In this document: positions 41,199 through 49,749 of the stretch, piece by piece
Layout: every line of letters begins with the position of its first letter
Numbering within the stretch: position 1 is the first letter of the stretch
Origin: Deltaproteobacteria bacterium
Lineage (GTDB): Bacteria > Desulfobacterota > Syntrophobacteria > Syntrophobacterales > Syntrophobacteraceae
Length of the DNA: 56,488 nucleotides
Reading direction: 5' to 3'
Assembly (NCBI GenBank): GCA_021780695.1
Contig: JAJXYD010000007.1
Location: 1 to 56,488 of the forward strand
Position numbers and translations under genes: made by a program
Notes under the pieces: generated by a model
What the model saw: only the letters and a program-made list of their open reading frames with translations
Databases searched by the model: none
What the model was told of the DNA's origin: nothing

Positions 41199-42335
41199 TT
41201 AGATCAGCGCATTGAACAAATAGCCGACAATGATACAGCCAACTGCCACGACCCCCGTGAAAACTAAAATAAGTTTCGGTTTCAAAACTTTACGCAAAAT
41301 TACCGTCTCCGGAAACGAGATCGCTATTACCGCCATCATAAAGGCCAGAGTGGTCCCCAGGGCCGCACCCTTTTCGACAAGGGCCGACACTATGGGGATA
41401 ATACCCGCTGCGTTGCTGTAAAATGGAATGGCGATAAGTACGGCCACGGGAACCGACCACCATACTCCTTTGCCCATGATCGAGGCCAAAGCCCCCATGG
41501 GCACGTAGCCGTGAATCCCGGCCCCGACGCCAATGCCTAAAAGAACGTATATCCAAACCTTGCCCACGATTTCGCGCACGGCCTCAAGGCCAAACCGGAC
41601 GCGATCGGCAATGGTTTTATGTTCCTCCTGGATATTAATGTTCTCGCTTGTCTGGATTTCCAAAACCCAATCTTCGAGGTACTTCTCCATTTTGAGCTTG
41701 CCTATGGTCCAGCCCGCTACCATGGCGATCACAAGGCCCGTGCTCATGTAGATGGCCGCGATTTTCCAGCCGAACAGCCCAAAGAGCAAAACCAGAGCGA
41801 CCTCGTTTACCATCGGAGAGGATATGAGGAAAGAAAAAGTAACCCCAAGAGGGATCGAGGCCGTGACAAAGCCAATGAAAAGCGGGCAGGCCGAACAGGA
41901 ACAAAATGGAGTCACAATGCCAAGCAGGGCTGCAAGAACGTTCCCAAAACTTTCACGCTTTCCGGCAAGAATTTTGCGCGTCTTCTCGGGAGTAAAAAAA
42001 GAGCGGATAACGCCAACGCCGAAAACTATCAAAAGCAGGAGCATGAGAACTTTTGGGCCCTCGAAAACGTAGAATTCCACGGCGCTTTTTAAATGTCCAA
42101 TGTTTGCCGCAGACAAGTTATGTCCGGAAAGGTAATGCGCAAAGCGCTCCGCAACCCAACCCGCAAACGGTTCCAGATGTTCGTAGATGAGCCACCAGGA
42201 AGCGAGCAGTGGGATCCCCGCCAGAAGGTATTTGGCGGTCATCATCTTCTCTGCCCGATCTTGCGTCTCACTGGGGGCTATCTCAGCACCCTCGACGTTA
42301 TTACACGCACAGCTTTTGCCCTCTACCGTTTTCAT
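41199..42335 (-). CDS. Permease, DUF318/ArsP-like (COG0701)
   Basis: The 378-residue membrane protein has about eight hydrophobic segments, with the family signature GIVTPFCSCSACPLFIGF in the second repeat region and SSPMVNEVALVLLFGLFGW. COG0701 permeases include ArsP, which exports trivalent organoarsenicals, and many uncharacterised thiol/metal exporters. A cytosolic, Cys-containing N-terminal stretch (KSCACNNVEG) precedes the first helix and is unusual. GGAGCGGGAG precedes the start. An ArsR-type regulator gene lies 270 bases upstream, with a matching operator palindrome between them, so expression is probably induced by the thiophilic metalloid sensed by that repressor. Confidence 0.85.
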   Translation of the reverse strand: MKTVEGKSCACNNVEGAEIAPSETQDRAEKMMTAKYLLAGIPLLASWWLIYEHLEPFAGWVAERFAHYLSGHNLSAANIGHLKSAVEFYVFEGPKVLMLLLLIVFGVGVIRSFFTPEKTRKILAGKRESFGNVLAALLGIVTPFCSCSACPLFIGFVTASIPLGVTFSFLISSPMVNEVALVLLFGLFGWKIAAIYMSTGLVIAMVAGWTIGKLKMEKYLEDWVLEIQTSENINIQEEHKTIADRVRFGLEAVREIVGKVWIYVLLGIGVGAGIHGYVPMGALASIMGKGVWWSVPVAVLIAIPFYSNAAGIIPIVSALVEKGAALGTTLAFMMAVIAISFPETVILRKVLKPKLILVFTGVVAVGCIIVGYLFNALI

Positions 42336-42353
42336 CTCCCGCTCCGTCCATGT

Positions 42354-42380
42354 GTTGTCGCATCCCGGGGATGCGACAAC
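42354..42380 (-). promoter_or_regulatory. Perfect 12-bp hairpin in the permease leader
   Basis: GTTGTCGCATCC-CGG-GGATGCGACAAC is a perfect stem with a 3-base loop, 19 bases before the permease start codon in its mRNA. No U-tract follows. It may stabilise the leader or affect translation. Confidence 0.6.
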
Positions 42381-42564
42381 GGTTTAAATGGAAAAACCGC
42401 TCTTATCGTCTTCTCCTAAAAGGGAAAACTCTTTCCAAAAACTTGGTCTTCCAGTTGTTCGGAACAATCAGTTCCCGTAATGTCTGGCCAACTCTTCCAT
42501 AAATCACCCACCCCACCCTAAACGATATCTTTTCCTTCGGGCGCGCCCTGTTAAGTTTTATTAC

Positions 42565-42578
42565 TATTTGGCCAAATA
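42565..42578. promoter_or_regulatory. ArsR-type operator in front of the permease gene
   Basis: TATTTGGCCAAATA is a perfect 14-bp palindrome. Its half-site TTTGGC recurs upstream of the arsR-like gene, so both promoters probably answer the same repressor. Confidence 0.65.
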
Positions 42579-42604
42579 AGAAATAATATCGTAAAAAAAA
42601 TAGG

Positions 42605-42946
42605 CTAGCCCCCAGATGACGCCTTAACCTCCTCATGGGCCACGATCTGTTCCTGTAGTCTCTTGCCCAGAAAGTCATTTAAACAACCGACGAAGCCGGC
42701 GACACATTGCATTTGGAGAGTGTAGTAAATTTTTACCCCTCTTCGATCATCGGCGATGATTCCGGCTTCCTTTAAAATAGTGAGGTGCTTTGAAACCGTT
42801 GAGATATCAGAGCCGACTATCTCCTGAAGTTCGCAGACACAACGTTCGCCCTCAAAAAGGCTCTCGATCATCTTGAGCCTGCTCGGATGTCCCAGGGCTT
42901 TGAATACTTTTGCCCGAAGTTCGAGATAATAAGTTTTAGCATCCAT
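42605..42946 (-). CDS. ArsR/SmtB-family metalloregulator
   Basis: The 113-residue winged-helix protein has VFKALGHPSRLKMIESLFEGE, then the metal-binding ERCVCEL motif (C37-x-C39 region, at the ArsR alpha3 position) and the recognition helix DISTVSKHLTILKEAGI, followed by the wing RRGVKIYYTL. Two further Cys (QMQC, FVGC) lie near the C-terminus. It represses its targets until As(III), Sb(III) or a similar ligand binds the cysteines. It is transcribed toward the permease gene; two TTTGGC-based palindromes flank it as operators. Confidence 0.92.
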   Translation of the reverse strand: MDAKTYYLELRAKVFKALGHPSRLKMIESLFEGERCVCELQEIVGSDISTVSKHLTILKEAGIIADDRRGVKIYYTLQMQCVAGFVGCLNDFLGKRLQEQIVAHEEVKASSGG

Positions 42947-42968
42947 GGGTTTTCCTCATATTTTCTTT

Positions 42969-42986
42969 TTTGGCATAATAGCCAAA
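42969..42986. promoter_or_regulatory. Autoregulatory operator upstream of the arsR-like gene
   Basis: TTTGGC-ATAATA-GCCAAA is a 6-bp inverted repeat with the same half-site as the palindrome before the permease, and lies 23 bases before the regulator's start codon. Confidence 0.65.
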
Positions 42987-43149
42987 TAATAGGACATGAG
43001 TCAAGGGTATTTTTAAGGCCCTGGTTTACGGGGAGAAAGGCTCTCCCAAAATACCGGGCAGGCTGGCCCTGAGTGGCTGCGCATCGGCCTCAAAACGGGA
43101 CAAAATATGTTTTTGAATTGTGCCGGGAGTGCTCGAAATAGCGATCTGC

Positions 43150-43175
43150 GACCCCTTGGGGGCGTCTTTTTTTTT
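43150..43175 (+). terminator. Orphan hairpin + T9 terminator on the plus strand
   Basis: GACCCC-TTG-GGGGCGTC forms a GC-rich stem with one bulge and is followed directly by nine Ts. No plus-strand gene lies upstream for several kilobases, so it would terminate an unannotated plus-strand RNA or is a remnant. Confidence 0.5.
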
Positions 43176-43342
43176 CGTCCTTTACCGGGGGTATCGGCCT
43201 TCCCCCCGGCTAACCGCTCTGAGCAATCCGGGATGAGGCTCATCGCTTAAAAAAACCGATTGGAACCTTTCGAATTCCTTAGGCTTGGGCCAAAAATCTG
43301 TTTGGCGGGAGCTTTTATATGTTTGTCCGCTCGCGCAAAACC

Positions 43343-43378
43343 GCAATCAACTCCGCGCGTGTGTGCGGAGTTGATTGC
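43343..43378. repeat. Perfect 14-bp inverted repeat, 8-base loop
   Basis: GCAATCAACTCCGC and GCGGAGTTGATTGC flank GCGTGTGT. There is no U-tract. It lies about 80 bases past the end of the DJ-1/PfpI gene (minus strand), so it could protect the 3' end of that mRNA. Confidence 0.7.
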
Positions 43379-43459
43379 GAAAATGAGACTGCGACCGGTT
43401 TGCATTATAAGCCTGTTTTTTTAAACCTCCGAATTGAGGTCGGCGTCAGGTTCGACCGC

Positions 43460-43990
43460 CTAGGCGGCTTTGGCCCGAGATTTTCCCAGCATCTCGAGAC
43501 TGGCTTTCACAAACGCCGGAATATCGGATGGCTGCCTGCTCGTGACAAGATTTGCATCCACCACTACCTCTTTATCCAAATACTCGGCCCCTGCATATTT
43601 TATATCGCAGGTCAAAGATTTCCATCCGGTAGCCTTGCGCCCTTCGAGTTTGCCTGCCGAGATAAGGAGCTGCGGGCCGTGGCAGATGGCAAAGACCGGT
43701 TTATCCTGCTCCATAAAAAGCTTCACAAACCGCACCGGACCTTTATGCGCCCTCAATTTATCGGGGGAATAACCTCCCGGGATGAGCAGGGCGTCGAAAT
43801 CCTCGGGCCTAACTGAGTCGACTTCGCTGTCTATAAGAACCGGGGTTGCCTGTTTTTTCCCGGTTACGGTCTCGCCCTTTTTTAACCCGATGTGGATCAG
43901 TTTGTGGCCGGCTTTTCGGAAGGCTTCCGCGGGTTGGCTGTACTCGGAATCTTCAAAATCGTCAGTTATCAAAACGGCGATTGTGCTCAT
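43460..43990 (-). CDS. DJ-1/PfpI family protein (class I glutamine amidotransferase-like)
   Basis: GGAGGTAGAA immediately precedes the ATG at 43990, a near-perfect site, so a longer frame is rejected. The 176 residues show the PfpI fold: IAVLITDDFEDSEY, VDALLIPGGYSPDKLR and the nucleophile elbow VFAICHGPQLLISAG with C103-H104. Family members are chaperones, deglycases or proteases that act on stress-damaged proteins; many are wrongly called protease I. Neighbours give no specific pathway beyond a general stress cluster with the disulfide reductase and arsenical-type permease. Confidence 0.92.
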   Translation of the reverse strand: MSTIAVLITDDFEDSEYSQPAEAFRKAGHKLIHIGLKKGETVTGKKQATPVLIDSEVDSVRPEDFDALLIPGGYSPDKLRAHKGPVRFVKLFMEQDKPVFAICHGPQLLISAGKLEGRKATGWKSLTCDIKYAGAEYLDKEVVVDANLVTSRQPSDIPAFVKASLEMLGKSRAKAA

Positions 43991-44120
43991 TTCTACCTCC
44001 TTGAACCTTTGATTTTTACCTTTAAAGATTAAGTCGCGGGCAGGAATTTGCAAGGCCGCTTACAATCGCCGTGGCGTACAGAGCGGGTTCACCTTTTGAG
44101 AAAAAGAAAATGGGCGGCTT

Positions 44121-44440
44121 CTAGAATAAAGTTTTCTCGGAGATAATTTGCACCGGCTGGATTCTCTTGCCCATCCATTGGGCAAGTATCGGCCAGATCT
44201 CGAGACTGGCAGGCTTTGACAAAATCAGGCGTGCGTGGGTGTAGTTTTCTGAAAATCCTGTCCCCACCCCGCATTGATGAAATGTGATATCGGGTCCCTT
44301 GAAACCGTATGCCAAGCCTTCTGCAGCCCTCCTCGGGCGCAATGAAGGTATCTGCGGCCCCTGAAAGGGCAAGCACCGGGATTTGTAGCTGTGTCAATGC
44401 GGAAAGGAAATAGCCGAGCTTTTTCCCACAGACTTTGCAC
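44121..44440 (-). pseudogene. Alpha/beta hydrolase C-terminal remnant with a frameshift
   Basis: Frame 1 encodes LQIPVLALSGAADTFIAPEEGCRRL, the strand-6 and acid-residue region of an alpha/beta hydrolase. After ISSMR the similarity continues in another frame as CGVGTGFSENYTHARLILSK and ASLEIWPILAQWM, the final His loop (YTH) and last helix of the same fold, before a TAG. One indel near 44265-44300 therefore breaks the gene, and its N-terminal half with the nucleophile Ser is missing. It lies between the DJ-1/PfpI gene and cheZ on the minus strand. Confidence 0.7.
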
Positions 44441-44576
44441 ATCCTAAATAGCCTTAAAGACATCGGGGGATGAGCAACGCGATGGCCATCCGCCCGCATT
44501 CCTTTTTTGATATAACCTGAATTTAGAGCGTCTCTTGCGGGAAATCCGCACACGGTCGCCTCTGACCTTGGCCGGG

Positions 44577-45278
44577 CTAGAGACCAAATTGTTCAAAAAG
44601 AGAATCGACTTCGTTTTGGTCGATAACCGTGGTCTGTTCTTTGAGATGGGTTACCAAAACGGTTGCTTCTTCCCTGAGTTCTTCAATATCTTTTTCGGGG
44701 GTCTTTTCCTTGGTCTTTCGCAGTGCTTCGGCCATGAGATAGACCTCATAGACCAATTCTTCAACCCTTTTGAGGGAGTTGATCACTATTTTGATCTGTT
44801 GGCCCGTTAAATCTTGAAAACTCAGCTCGGTCATGATCTTGGTCATAATCAGCTCGATGTCGTCAAACGTCGAAATATTCTCGGAGGCTCCATTGCCGTT
44901 TTGCCGCGAATCTCTTCCCCGGTCGAGGGAGAGCTGCATTTCGTCGAGGTAATCCAATATGTTGAGCGTAGCCTTTTCAGTCGAATTAATAATATTGTCG
45001 AGCACCGAGGTGGAAGAATCGAGCAGACCGGTGGATGAGTTTTGGGAGGAAGCGCCGATACGCTTTCTAAAAGAGCTTATCTCGCAGAAAATGTTTTCTA
45101 TTCCCGTGAAAACCTCTCGATTGACGCCGCGATGAAATTCGCCTTCAAAAAGAGCCTTTGAAAGGGCTTTGGAAACTTCATTTTGCACTAACTCCGAAAG
45201 GGTCTCCTTTATAGTTTTGGATAGATTTTGGGTAATACTTGCAGTTAAAGTCTCAATGATATCTTTTTCCGTGATCAT
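44577..45278 (-). CDS. cheZ: Chemotaxis phosphatase CheZ
   Basis: The 233-residue, mostly helical protein has a long coiled hairpin and the CheZ active-site helix LSFQDLTGQQIKIVINSLKR with D156 and Q160, matching E. coli D143 and Q147 in spacing. The extreme C-terminus QNEVDSLFEQFGL is the CheY-binding peptide after a flexible linker. CheZ dephosphorylates CheY-P to reset flagellar switching. No other chemotaxis gene is in the window. It is the second gene of a unit with the GGDEF protein nine bases upstream, so chemotaxis output and c-di-GMP production appear coexpressed. Confidence 0.93.
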   Translation of the reverse strand: MITEKDIIETLTASITQNLSKTIKETLSELVQNEVSKALSKALFEGEFHRGVNREVFTGIENIFCEISSFRKRIGASSQNSSTGLLDSSTSVLDNIINSTEKATLNILDYLDEMQLSLDRGRDSRQNGNGASENISTFDDIELIMTKIMTELSFQDLTGQQIKIVINSLKRVEELVYEVYLMAEALRKTKEKTPEKDIEELREEATVLVTHLKEQTTVIDQNEVDSLFEQFGL

Positions 45279-45287
45279 GGCGGCCTC

Positions 45288-46076
45288 TTATTGCTCAAAT
45301 AGCCGATAGGTGTTTTTCCCAAGTTTTTTGGCCTGGTACATGGCTTCATCGGCATTTTTCAAAAGTTCTTCCGCTTCTTTTCCGTCTGCTGGAAAGCTGG
45401 CGATACCAATGCTTGCTCCAACGCTGGCCGTATTGGAGCCCTCGAGTTGAATCGTCTGGGAGATGGAGTGGATAAGCCTTCTGGCTATAAGGCAAGTGTG
45501 GAGTTTGTCTTTTATGCCTCGAAGCAGTATTACGAATTCATCTCCGCCAAGTCGAAAACATCGATCGTTATTGCGCATCACCTTAAGCATTCTCTCTGCA
45601 ACTGTTTTAAGAACAATATCTCCACTGTCATGACCATATGTATCGTTTATTTTTTTAAAATCATCAAGATCCACGAATAGAATGGACATTACACCATTGT
45701 CTGATATGGTATTTTTTAACATATCTTTTAAAATAGCATCAAAACAGTCTCGGTTTAAAAGTCCGGTCAGTGCATCAGACGTTGCTTTTGTACTTATTCT
45801 TTCTATAATAGTTACCAATATCAATGATGTAGTAATGCGTATTCTATGTACAAGAAAACATATTCCATTTATATTGGCTTCTTTGGATGGCGATAGATCA
45901 ATATCCTCTGTAAGCTTTACGCAATCTGGATTTTTGAAAGTTTCACTAAAGAATCTATTTGCGTATATACATATTCCGTTGCGTACCAAACAGGCTGGAA
46001 AAGTGAAATGGTCAACTATGTCATGGATAGCCGATAAATTGACTGTTAAAGCGTTTTTAAATTCCCTGGGTTCCAT
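45288..46076 (-). CDS. Diguanylate cyclase with PAS-like sensor domain
   Basis: The 262-residue protein has a PAS-like N-terminal domain (HFTFPACLVRNGICIYANRF ... FKNPDCVKL, about 15-95) and a GGDEF domain (DALTGLLNRDCFDAIL from residue 101; active site GGDEF at 177-181). RNND at 168-171, five residues before it, is a canonical RxxD inhibitory site, so the product c-di-GMP should feed back. It makes c-di-GMP from two GTP. No membrane segment is seen, so it senses a cytosolic cue. cheZ follows after nine bases. Confidence 0.93.
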   Translation of the reverse strand: MEPREFKNALTVNLSAIHDIVDHFTFPACLVRNGICIYANRFFSETFKNPDCVKLTEDIDLSPSKEANINGICFLVHRIRITTSLILVTIIERISTKATSDALTGLLNRDCFDAILKDMLKNTISDNGVMSILFVDLDDFKKINDTYGHDSGDIVLKTVAERMLKVMRNNDRCFRLGGDEFVILLRGIKDKLHTCLIARRLIHSISQTIQLEGSNTASVGASIGIASFPADGKEAEELLKNADEAMYQAKKLGKNTYRLFEQ

Positions 46077-46412
46077 TAAACTATCATAGCTCCCTGAAAT
46101 TCAGGTCAGATCGTTGCCGGCATCTGCATAGAGCCGCTTTTGGCGCGCAGCCGGACTTAATCGCGTCCTCAATAGTTCCAGAACAAAGCCGGGCGTATGT
46201 CCCTTCCAACCTGGATCGCGGATCCGGATTTTGCCCATGCCGATTAAACGCTTGCGTATAGGGAGTATACTTCAAAACTCTGTGTCAAGAATAGAAAAAT
46301 GCTCATAAACTCCAGAGTCGGTTTAACTTATTTTCTCAATTACAAAATGCGCGTTTTCTTTTGAAGTCCTTTGTAGCCGCCTGCCCAAACCACATTTGCC
46401 TGGAGGTATAAA
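46077..46412. other. Intergenic region
   Basis: No gene or riboswitch-like structure is recognised. It holds the presumed promoter of the GGDEF-cheZ unit (AT-rich DNA near 46280-46340) and the 3' end of the ABC exporter unit. Confidence 0.4.
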
Positions 46413-47204
46413 TCAGCTGATAAGCCTTTTTCTCATCACTATGAGTGCGACCGGGAAAAGCAGGATAAACATTGCAGTAATGTATAGGACGCTCCAGGCG
46501 AGGCCGAGTGAGGTTTTGCCCAGGAAAAAAGCGCGGCAGAGGTTCACAACATGGGTAAGCGGCAGTGCGAGTGCAAGTTTTTGCGCCCAGCCGGGGAGGG
46601 TAGAGGTAGGGAAAAAAGTGCCGCTGAAAAGAAACATCGGAGTAATGAAAAGAAAGATCGGAAGGTTATACATATCGATAGTGGGGGTAAGACCGGTAAA
46701 GATCATGCCCACGGTTCCAAAGGCGAGTCCGCCCAGGAAGGAAACCGGCAGGACCAGCAATCCCGAGGGAAAGGAAACAAGTCCAAAGCAGGTTATCACC
46801 CCGAGCACAATAGCTGCCGCAATAACCGATTTGGTCGCGCCCCAGAAGATTTCTCCGGCTATGATGTCTTCAAGGGAAAGCGGCGTGGTCATCATGGCAT
46901 CGAAGGTCTTCTGGTAATACATGCGCACAAAGGAGGCGTAGGTGTTTTCGAAAAAAGCGTTATACATGATTGTTATCGCCACAAGGGCAGGGGCGATATA
47001 GAGGACATAGGAAACGGGAGTCCCCTGATAGCTTACCTTGTGGATCAGGGCGCTCAGGCCGATTCCAAAGGCGGCCAGATACATAATGGGCTCAAGAAGC
47101 GGAACCAGAAAGTTTACGAACCAGATTTTGCGGTAAACCACCATATTGCGGTTCCAGACAAGAATAAAGCGCCAGGAGAGATTGTCGATTCTAAGATTGT
47201 CCAC
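46413..47204 (-). CDS. ABC-2 type exporter permease (NodJ-like)
   Basis: The 263-residue protein has six hydrophobic segments typical of ABC-2 permeases (FLVPLLEPIMYLAAFGIGL, VLYIAPALVAITIMYNAFF, VIAAAIVLGVITCFGLV, and others) and the family element ENTYASFVRMYYQKTFDAMM ... PLSLEDIIAGE before the third segment. With the ATPase it forms a 2+2 exporter. NodIJ/DrrAB-type exporters move lipids, oligosaccharides or drugs; the substrate is unknown here. The start overlaps the ATPase stop by one base. Confidence 0.9.
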   Translation of the reverse strand: MDNLRIDNLSWRFILVWNRNMVVYRKIWFVNFLVPLLEPIMYLAAFGIGLSALIHKVSYQGTPVSYVLYIAPALVAITIMYNAFFENTYASFVRMYYQKTFDAMMTTPLSLEDIIAGEIFWGATKSVIAAAIVLGVITCFGLVSFPSGLLVLPVSFLGGLAFGTVGMIFTGLTPTIDMYNLPIFLFITPMFLFSGTFFPTSTLPGWAQKLALALPLTHVVNLCRAFFLGKTSLGLAWSVLYITAMFILLFPVALIVMRKRLIS

Positions 47205-48127
47205 TATTCCTTAAGCCCCCTTCCCGTCAGTCGCAGGAAAACGTCTTCAAGGGTGGCAAGTCTTTTTATGCAGCTTTCCCTGCAAAACCGGTCCCCTATG
47301 ACCTCGAAGAGTTTGTCGGCCTCATTGCCGTAGATGATGATCCGGCGATCCAGAAGGTCGTGCAGGAAACCATGGGCGGTTACAAATTCCCTTACCTCCT
47401 CGTCCGGGTCGGCAATTTCCACCACATGATCGCCAACATGAGTATGGATGATTTCCGCGGGTTTTCCCTCCACCAGGATTTTGCCCTGATCCATTATGAT
47501 CAGTCTGTCGCAGAGCCTGGCGGCCTCGTCCATGTAATGAGTGGTGAGGAGGATGGAAAGTCCGTTTTTTTGAAGCAGTTCGAGCCTTTCCCATAGCTGA
47601 TGGCGTGCCTGCGGGTCCAGGCCCGTGGTCGGTTCGTCCAAAATGAGAAGGTCGGGACTGTTTATAAGAGCGCGCGCCAGAACGAGCCTTCTTACCATGC
47701 CGCCGGAAAGATTGGTGACCTTGTCATCCTTTCGGTTCTCAAGGGAGATGAACTTAAGGAGTTGAATCGCCCGGTCCCTGGCTTCCTTGCCGGGTATGCT
47801 AAAATAGCGGGCGAACACTTCAAGGTTCTGAAGTACGGTGAGGTCCGGGTCCAGATTATTTTCCTGCTGGCATACGCCGATTTTTGCCCTTATCCGGCGC
47901 CATTGGGTGTTGATATCCAGTCCGAAGATCTCGAGTTTTCCGGATGTGATCGGCGAAAAGCCGTAGGTCATCCTGATGGTGGAAGTCTTTCCCGCCCCGT
48001 TTGGACCCAGCAGGCCAAGGCATTCGCCCGGCGTGAGTTCAAAGGACAGGTCATCGACAGCCTGGAGGCTTCCGAATTTTTTACCCAGGTGCGAGGCGCG
48101 TATTATTTGCGGTATATGTGTGCTCAT
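47204..48127 (-). CDS. ABC exporter ATP-binding protein (NodI/DrrA-like)
   Basis: The 307-residue protein has Walker A LGPNGAGKTST (40-50), Q-loop VCQQENNLDPDLTV, signature LSGGMVRRLVLARAL, Walker B LLILDEPTTGLDPQA and a switch His (TTHYMDE). The C-terminal 80 residues (VVEIADPDEEVREF ...) are the extension seen in NodI/DrrA-type subunits. It powers the permease encoded next, with which it overlaps by one base (translational coupling). Confidence 0.94.
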   Translation of the reverse strand: MSTHIPQIIRASHLGKKFGSLQAVDDLSFELTPGECLGLLGPNGAGKTSTIRMTYGFSPITSGKLEIFGLDINTQWRRIRAKIGVCQQENNLDPDLTVLQNLEVFARYFSIPGKEARDRAIQLLKFISLENRKDDKVTNLSGGMVRRLVLARALINSPDLLILDEPTTGLDPQARHQLWERLELLQKNGLSILLTTHYMDEAARLCDRLIIMDQGKILVEGKPAEIIHTHVGDHVVEIADPDEEVREFVTAHGFLHDLLDRRIIIYGNEADKLFEVIGDRFCRESCIKRLATLEDVFLRLTGRGLKE

Positions 48128-48337
48128 CTACGCACATATAAATTGTTACGCGCCCAAGCTCAAGTTAAATCCGCCAGGGCCGCTTCCGGTCAGCCCCAAC
48201 GGAAGGTGCTCGCGGTGACTCTTTTAGTCGATGCCACGGCGGAGCGGTTTGAAGATAAAATATCTATAAAAGCCATGGCAGTAATTTTAACATGGAGTCG
48301 TTATTGACAATCCCGCGGGAAGCCGCCCCGGCAGGTA

Positions 48338-48366
48338 TTGCAATTTTTTCGCAAAACTGCTATACG
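48338..48366 (+). promoter_or_regulatory. Candidate promoter of the UDP-glucose dehydrogenase gene
   Basis: TTGCAA, a 17-base spacer and TATACG lie about 50 bases before the start codon. Spacing is ideal and box matches are moderate. Confidence 0.45.
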
Positions 48367-48414
48367 GGCGGCCTTATATATCTCTTTAATTAACCCTTAA
48401 AAATTGGCTAAATT

Positions 48415-49749
48415 ATGAAAATTGCTGTCATAGGCGCTGGTTATGTTGGACTGGTGAGCGGGGCCTGCCTTGCTGAGTTCGGCCATGAGGTCACATGTGT
48501 TGATTATGATCAAGCCAGGATCGAGCGGCTGAGAGATGGGGAAATCCCCATATACGAACCGGGCCTTGATACGATGATCAAGAAAAACGCTCAAGCCGGT
48601 CGTCTGGTTTTTTCAATCGAATACACACCCTGTGTTCCTGAGGCTGAAGTGATTTTTATAGCCGTTGGAACCCCTGCCTCGCGTCGAGGCGACGGCTACG
48701 CCGATCTTTCCTACGTCTATGAGGCGGCCCGCCAGATGGCGCCCTATTTGCGCGACTACACGGTGGTGATAAACAAGAGCACTGTACCCGTTGGCACGGG
48801 GGCCCAGGTAAAAAGGATTATCTCCCAGACCAATCCGGATGCGTCCTTTGATGTTGCGAGCAACCCTGAATTCCTGCGTGAAGGGGCGGCCATAAACGAC
48901 TTTATGCGTCCGGACCGAATCGTTTTGGGGGTGGATTCCAAAAAGGCCGAAGAGGTGCTAAAAGCGGTCTACAGGCCCCTCTATTTGATAGAAACCCCTT
49001 TTGTCATAACCTCGGTCCAGACCGCCGAGCTTATAAAGTACGCCGCCAATGCCTTCCTTGCGGCCAAGATCAGTTTTATAAATGAGATCGCGACCCTTTG
49101 CGAGGAAATAGGCGGCAATGTCCAGGATGTGGCAAAGGGGATGGGCTTGGATGGAAGGATCGGCAAAAAATTCCTCCATGCCGGTCCGGGCTACGGCGGT
49201 TCCTGTTTTCCCAAAGACACCCAGGCCCTGCTCAGGATAGCCCAGGAAAACGGAGTGGCTTTTCGTATAGTCGAGGCTGCAATAGAAGTTAACGCCGCTC
49301 AGAAGGCCCGCATGACCCGAAAAATCAGAAAGGCCCTTGGCGGTTCGGTTGCAGGTAAAACTATCGCCGTGCTCGGTCTTGCCTTTAAGCCCGAAACCGA
49401 CGATGTAAGGGATTCGCCTGCCATAACGATTATTTCCAAGCTTGTCGAACACGGCGCGGTCGTTCGCGTCCACGATCCGCAGGCAATGGATGAAGCGGCC
49501 AAACTGCTGGCCGGGGTTACCTTCTGCACAAATCCTTACGAGGCTTGCGAGGGTGCCGATGCGCTTGTGCTGATGACCGAATGGAATGAATACAGGGCTC
49601 TTGACCTCTATCGAATTAAGGACCTGCTCAAGACCCCCCTGTTTATAGATCTTCGCAACGTTTACAGGCCCGTGGCAATGGGCCGTTTGGGCTTTGATTA
49701 TCACAGCGTTGGCAGAGCCACGGAAAATGGCTTTACCAATGAGGCTTAA
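48415..49749 (+). CDS. ugd: UDP-glucose 6-dehydrogenase
   Basis: The 444-residue enzyme starts with the NAD fold MKIAVIGAGYVGLVSGACLAE and has the family landmarks VGTPASRRGDGYADLSYV, NPEFLREGAAINDF, the catalytic thiol C264 in GPGYGGSCFPKD, and a C-terminal VLGLAFKPETDDVRDSP domain. It oxidises UDP-glucose to UDP-glucuronate with two NAD+, a precursor for surface polysaccharides. The downstream cyclotransferase gene overlaps its 3' end by 23 bases. The divergent NodIJ-like exporter could belong to the same envelope theme, but that is inference. Confidence 0.96.
   Translation: MKIAVIGAGYVGLVSGACLAEFGHEVTCVDYDQARIERLRDGEIPIYEPGLDTMIKKNAQAGRLVFSIEYTPCVPEAEVIFIAVGTPASRRGDGYADLSYVYEAARQMAPYLRDYTVVINKSTVPVGTGAQVKRIISQTNPDASFDVASNPEFLREGAAINDFMRPDRIVLGVDSKKAEEVLKAVYRPLYLIETPFVITSVQTAELIKYAANAFLAAKISFINEIATLCEEIGGNVQDVAKGMGLDGRIGKKFLHAGPGYGGSCFPKDTQALLRIAQENGVAFRIVEAAIEVNAAQKARMTRKIRKALGGSVAGKTIAVLGLAFKPETDDVRDSPAITIISKLVEHGAVVRVHDPQAMDEAAKLLAGVTFCTNPYEACEGADALVLMTEWNEYRALDLYRIKDLLKTPLFIDLRNVYRPVAMGRLGFDYHSVGRATENGFTNEA

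Larger units (their letters stand above)
42987..43459. other. Intergenic region with two hairpins, no gene
   Basis: No coding region is supported between the arsR-like gene and the DJ-1/PfpI gene. It contains a hairpin followed by nine Ts (43150-43175) and a perfect 14-bp hairpin (43343-43378), both listed separately. Confidence 0.5.

Noticed and set aside
48304..48332. Promoter from the perfect TTGACA at 48304-48309
   Set aside because: No -10-like box at 16-18 bases downstream; the TTGCAA/TATACG pair is better placed for ugd.
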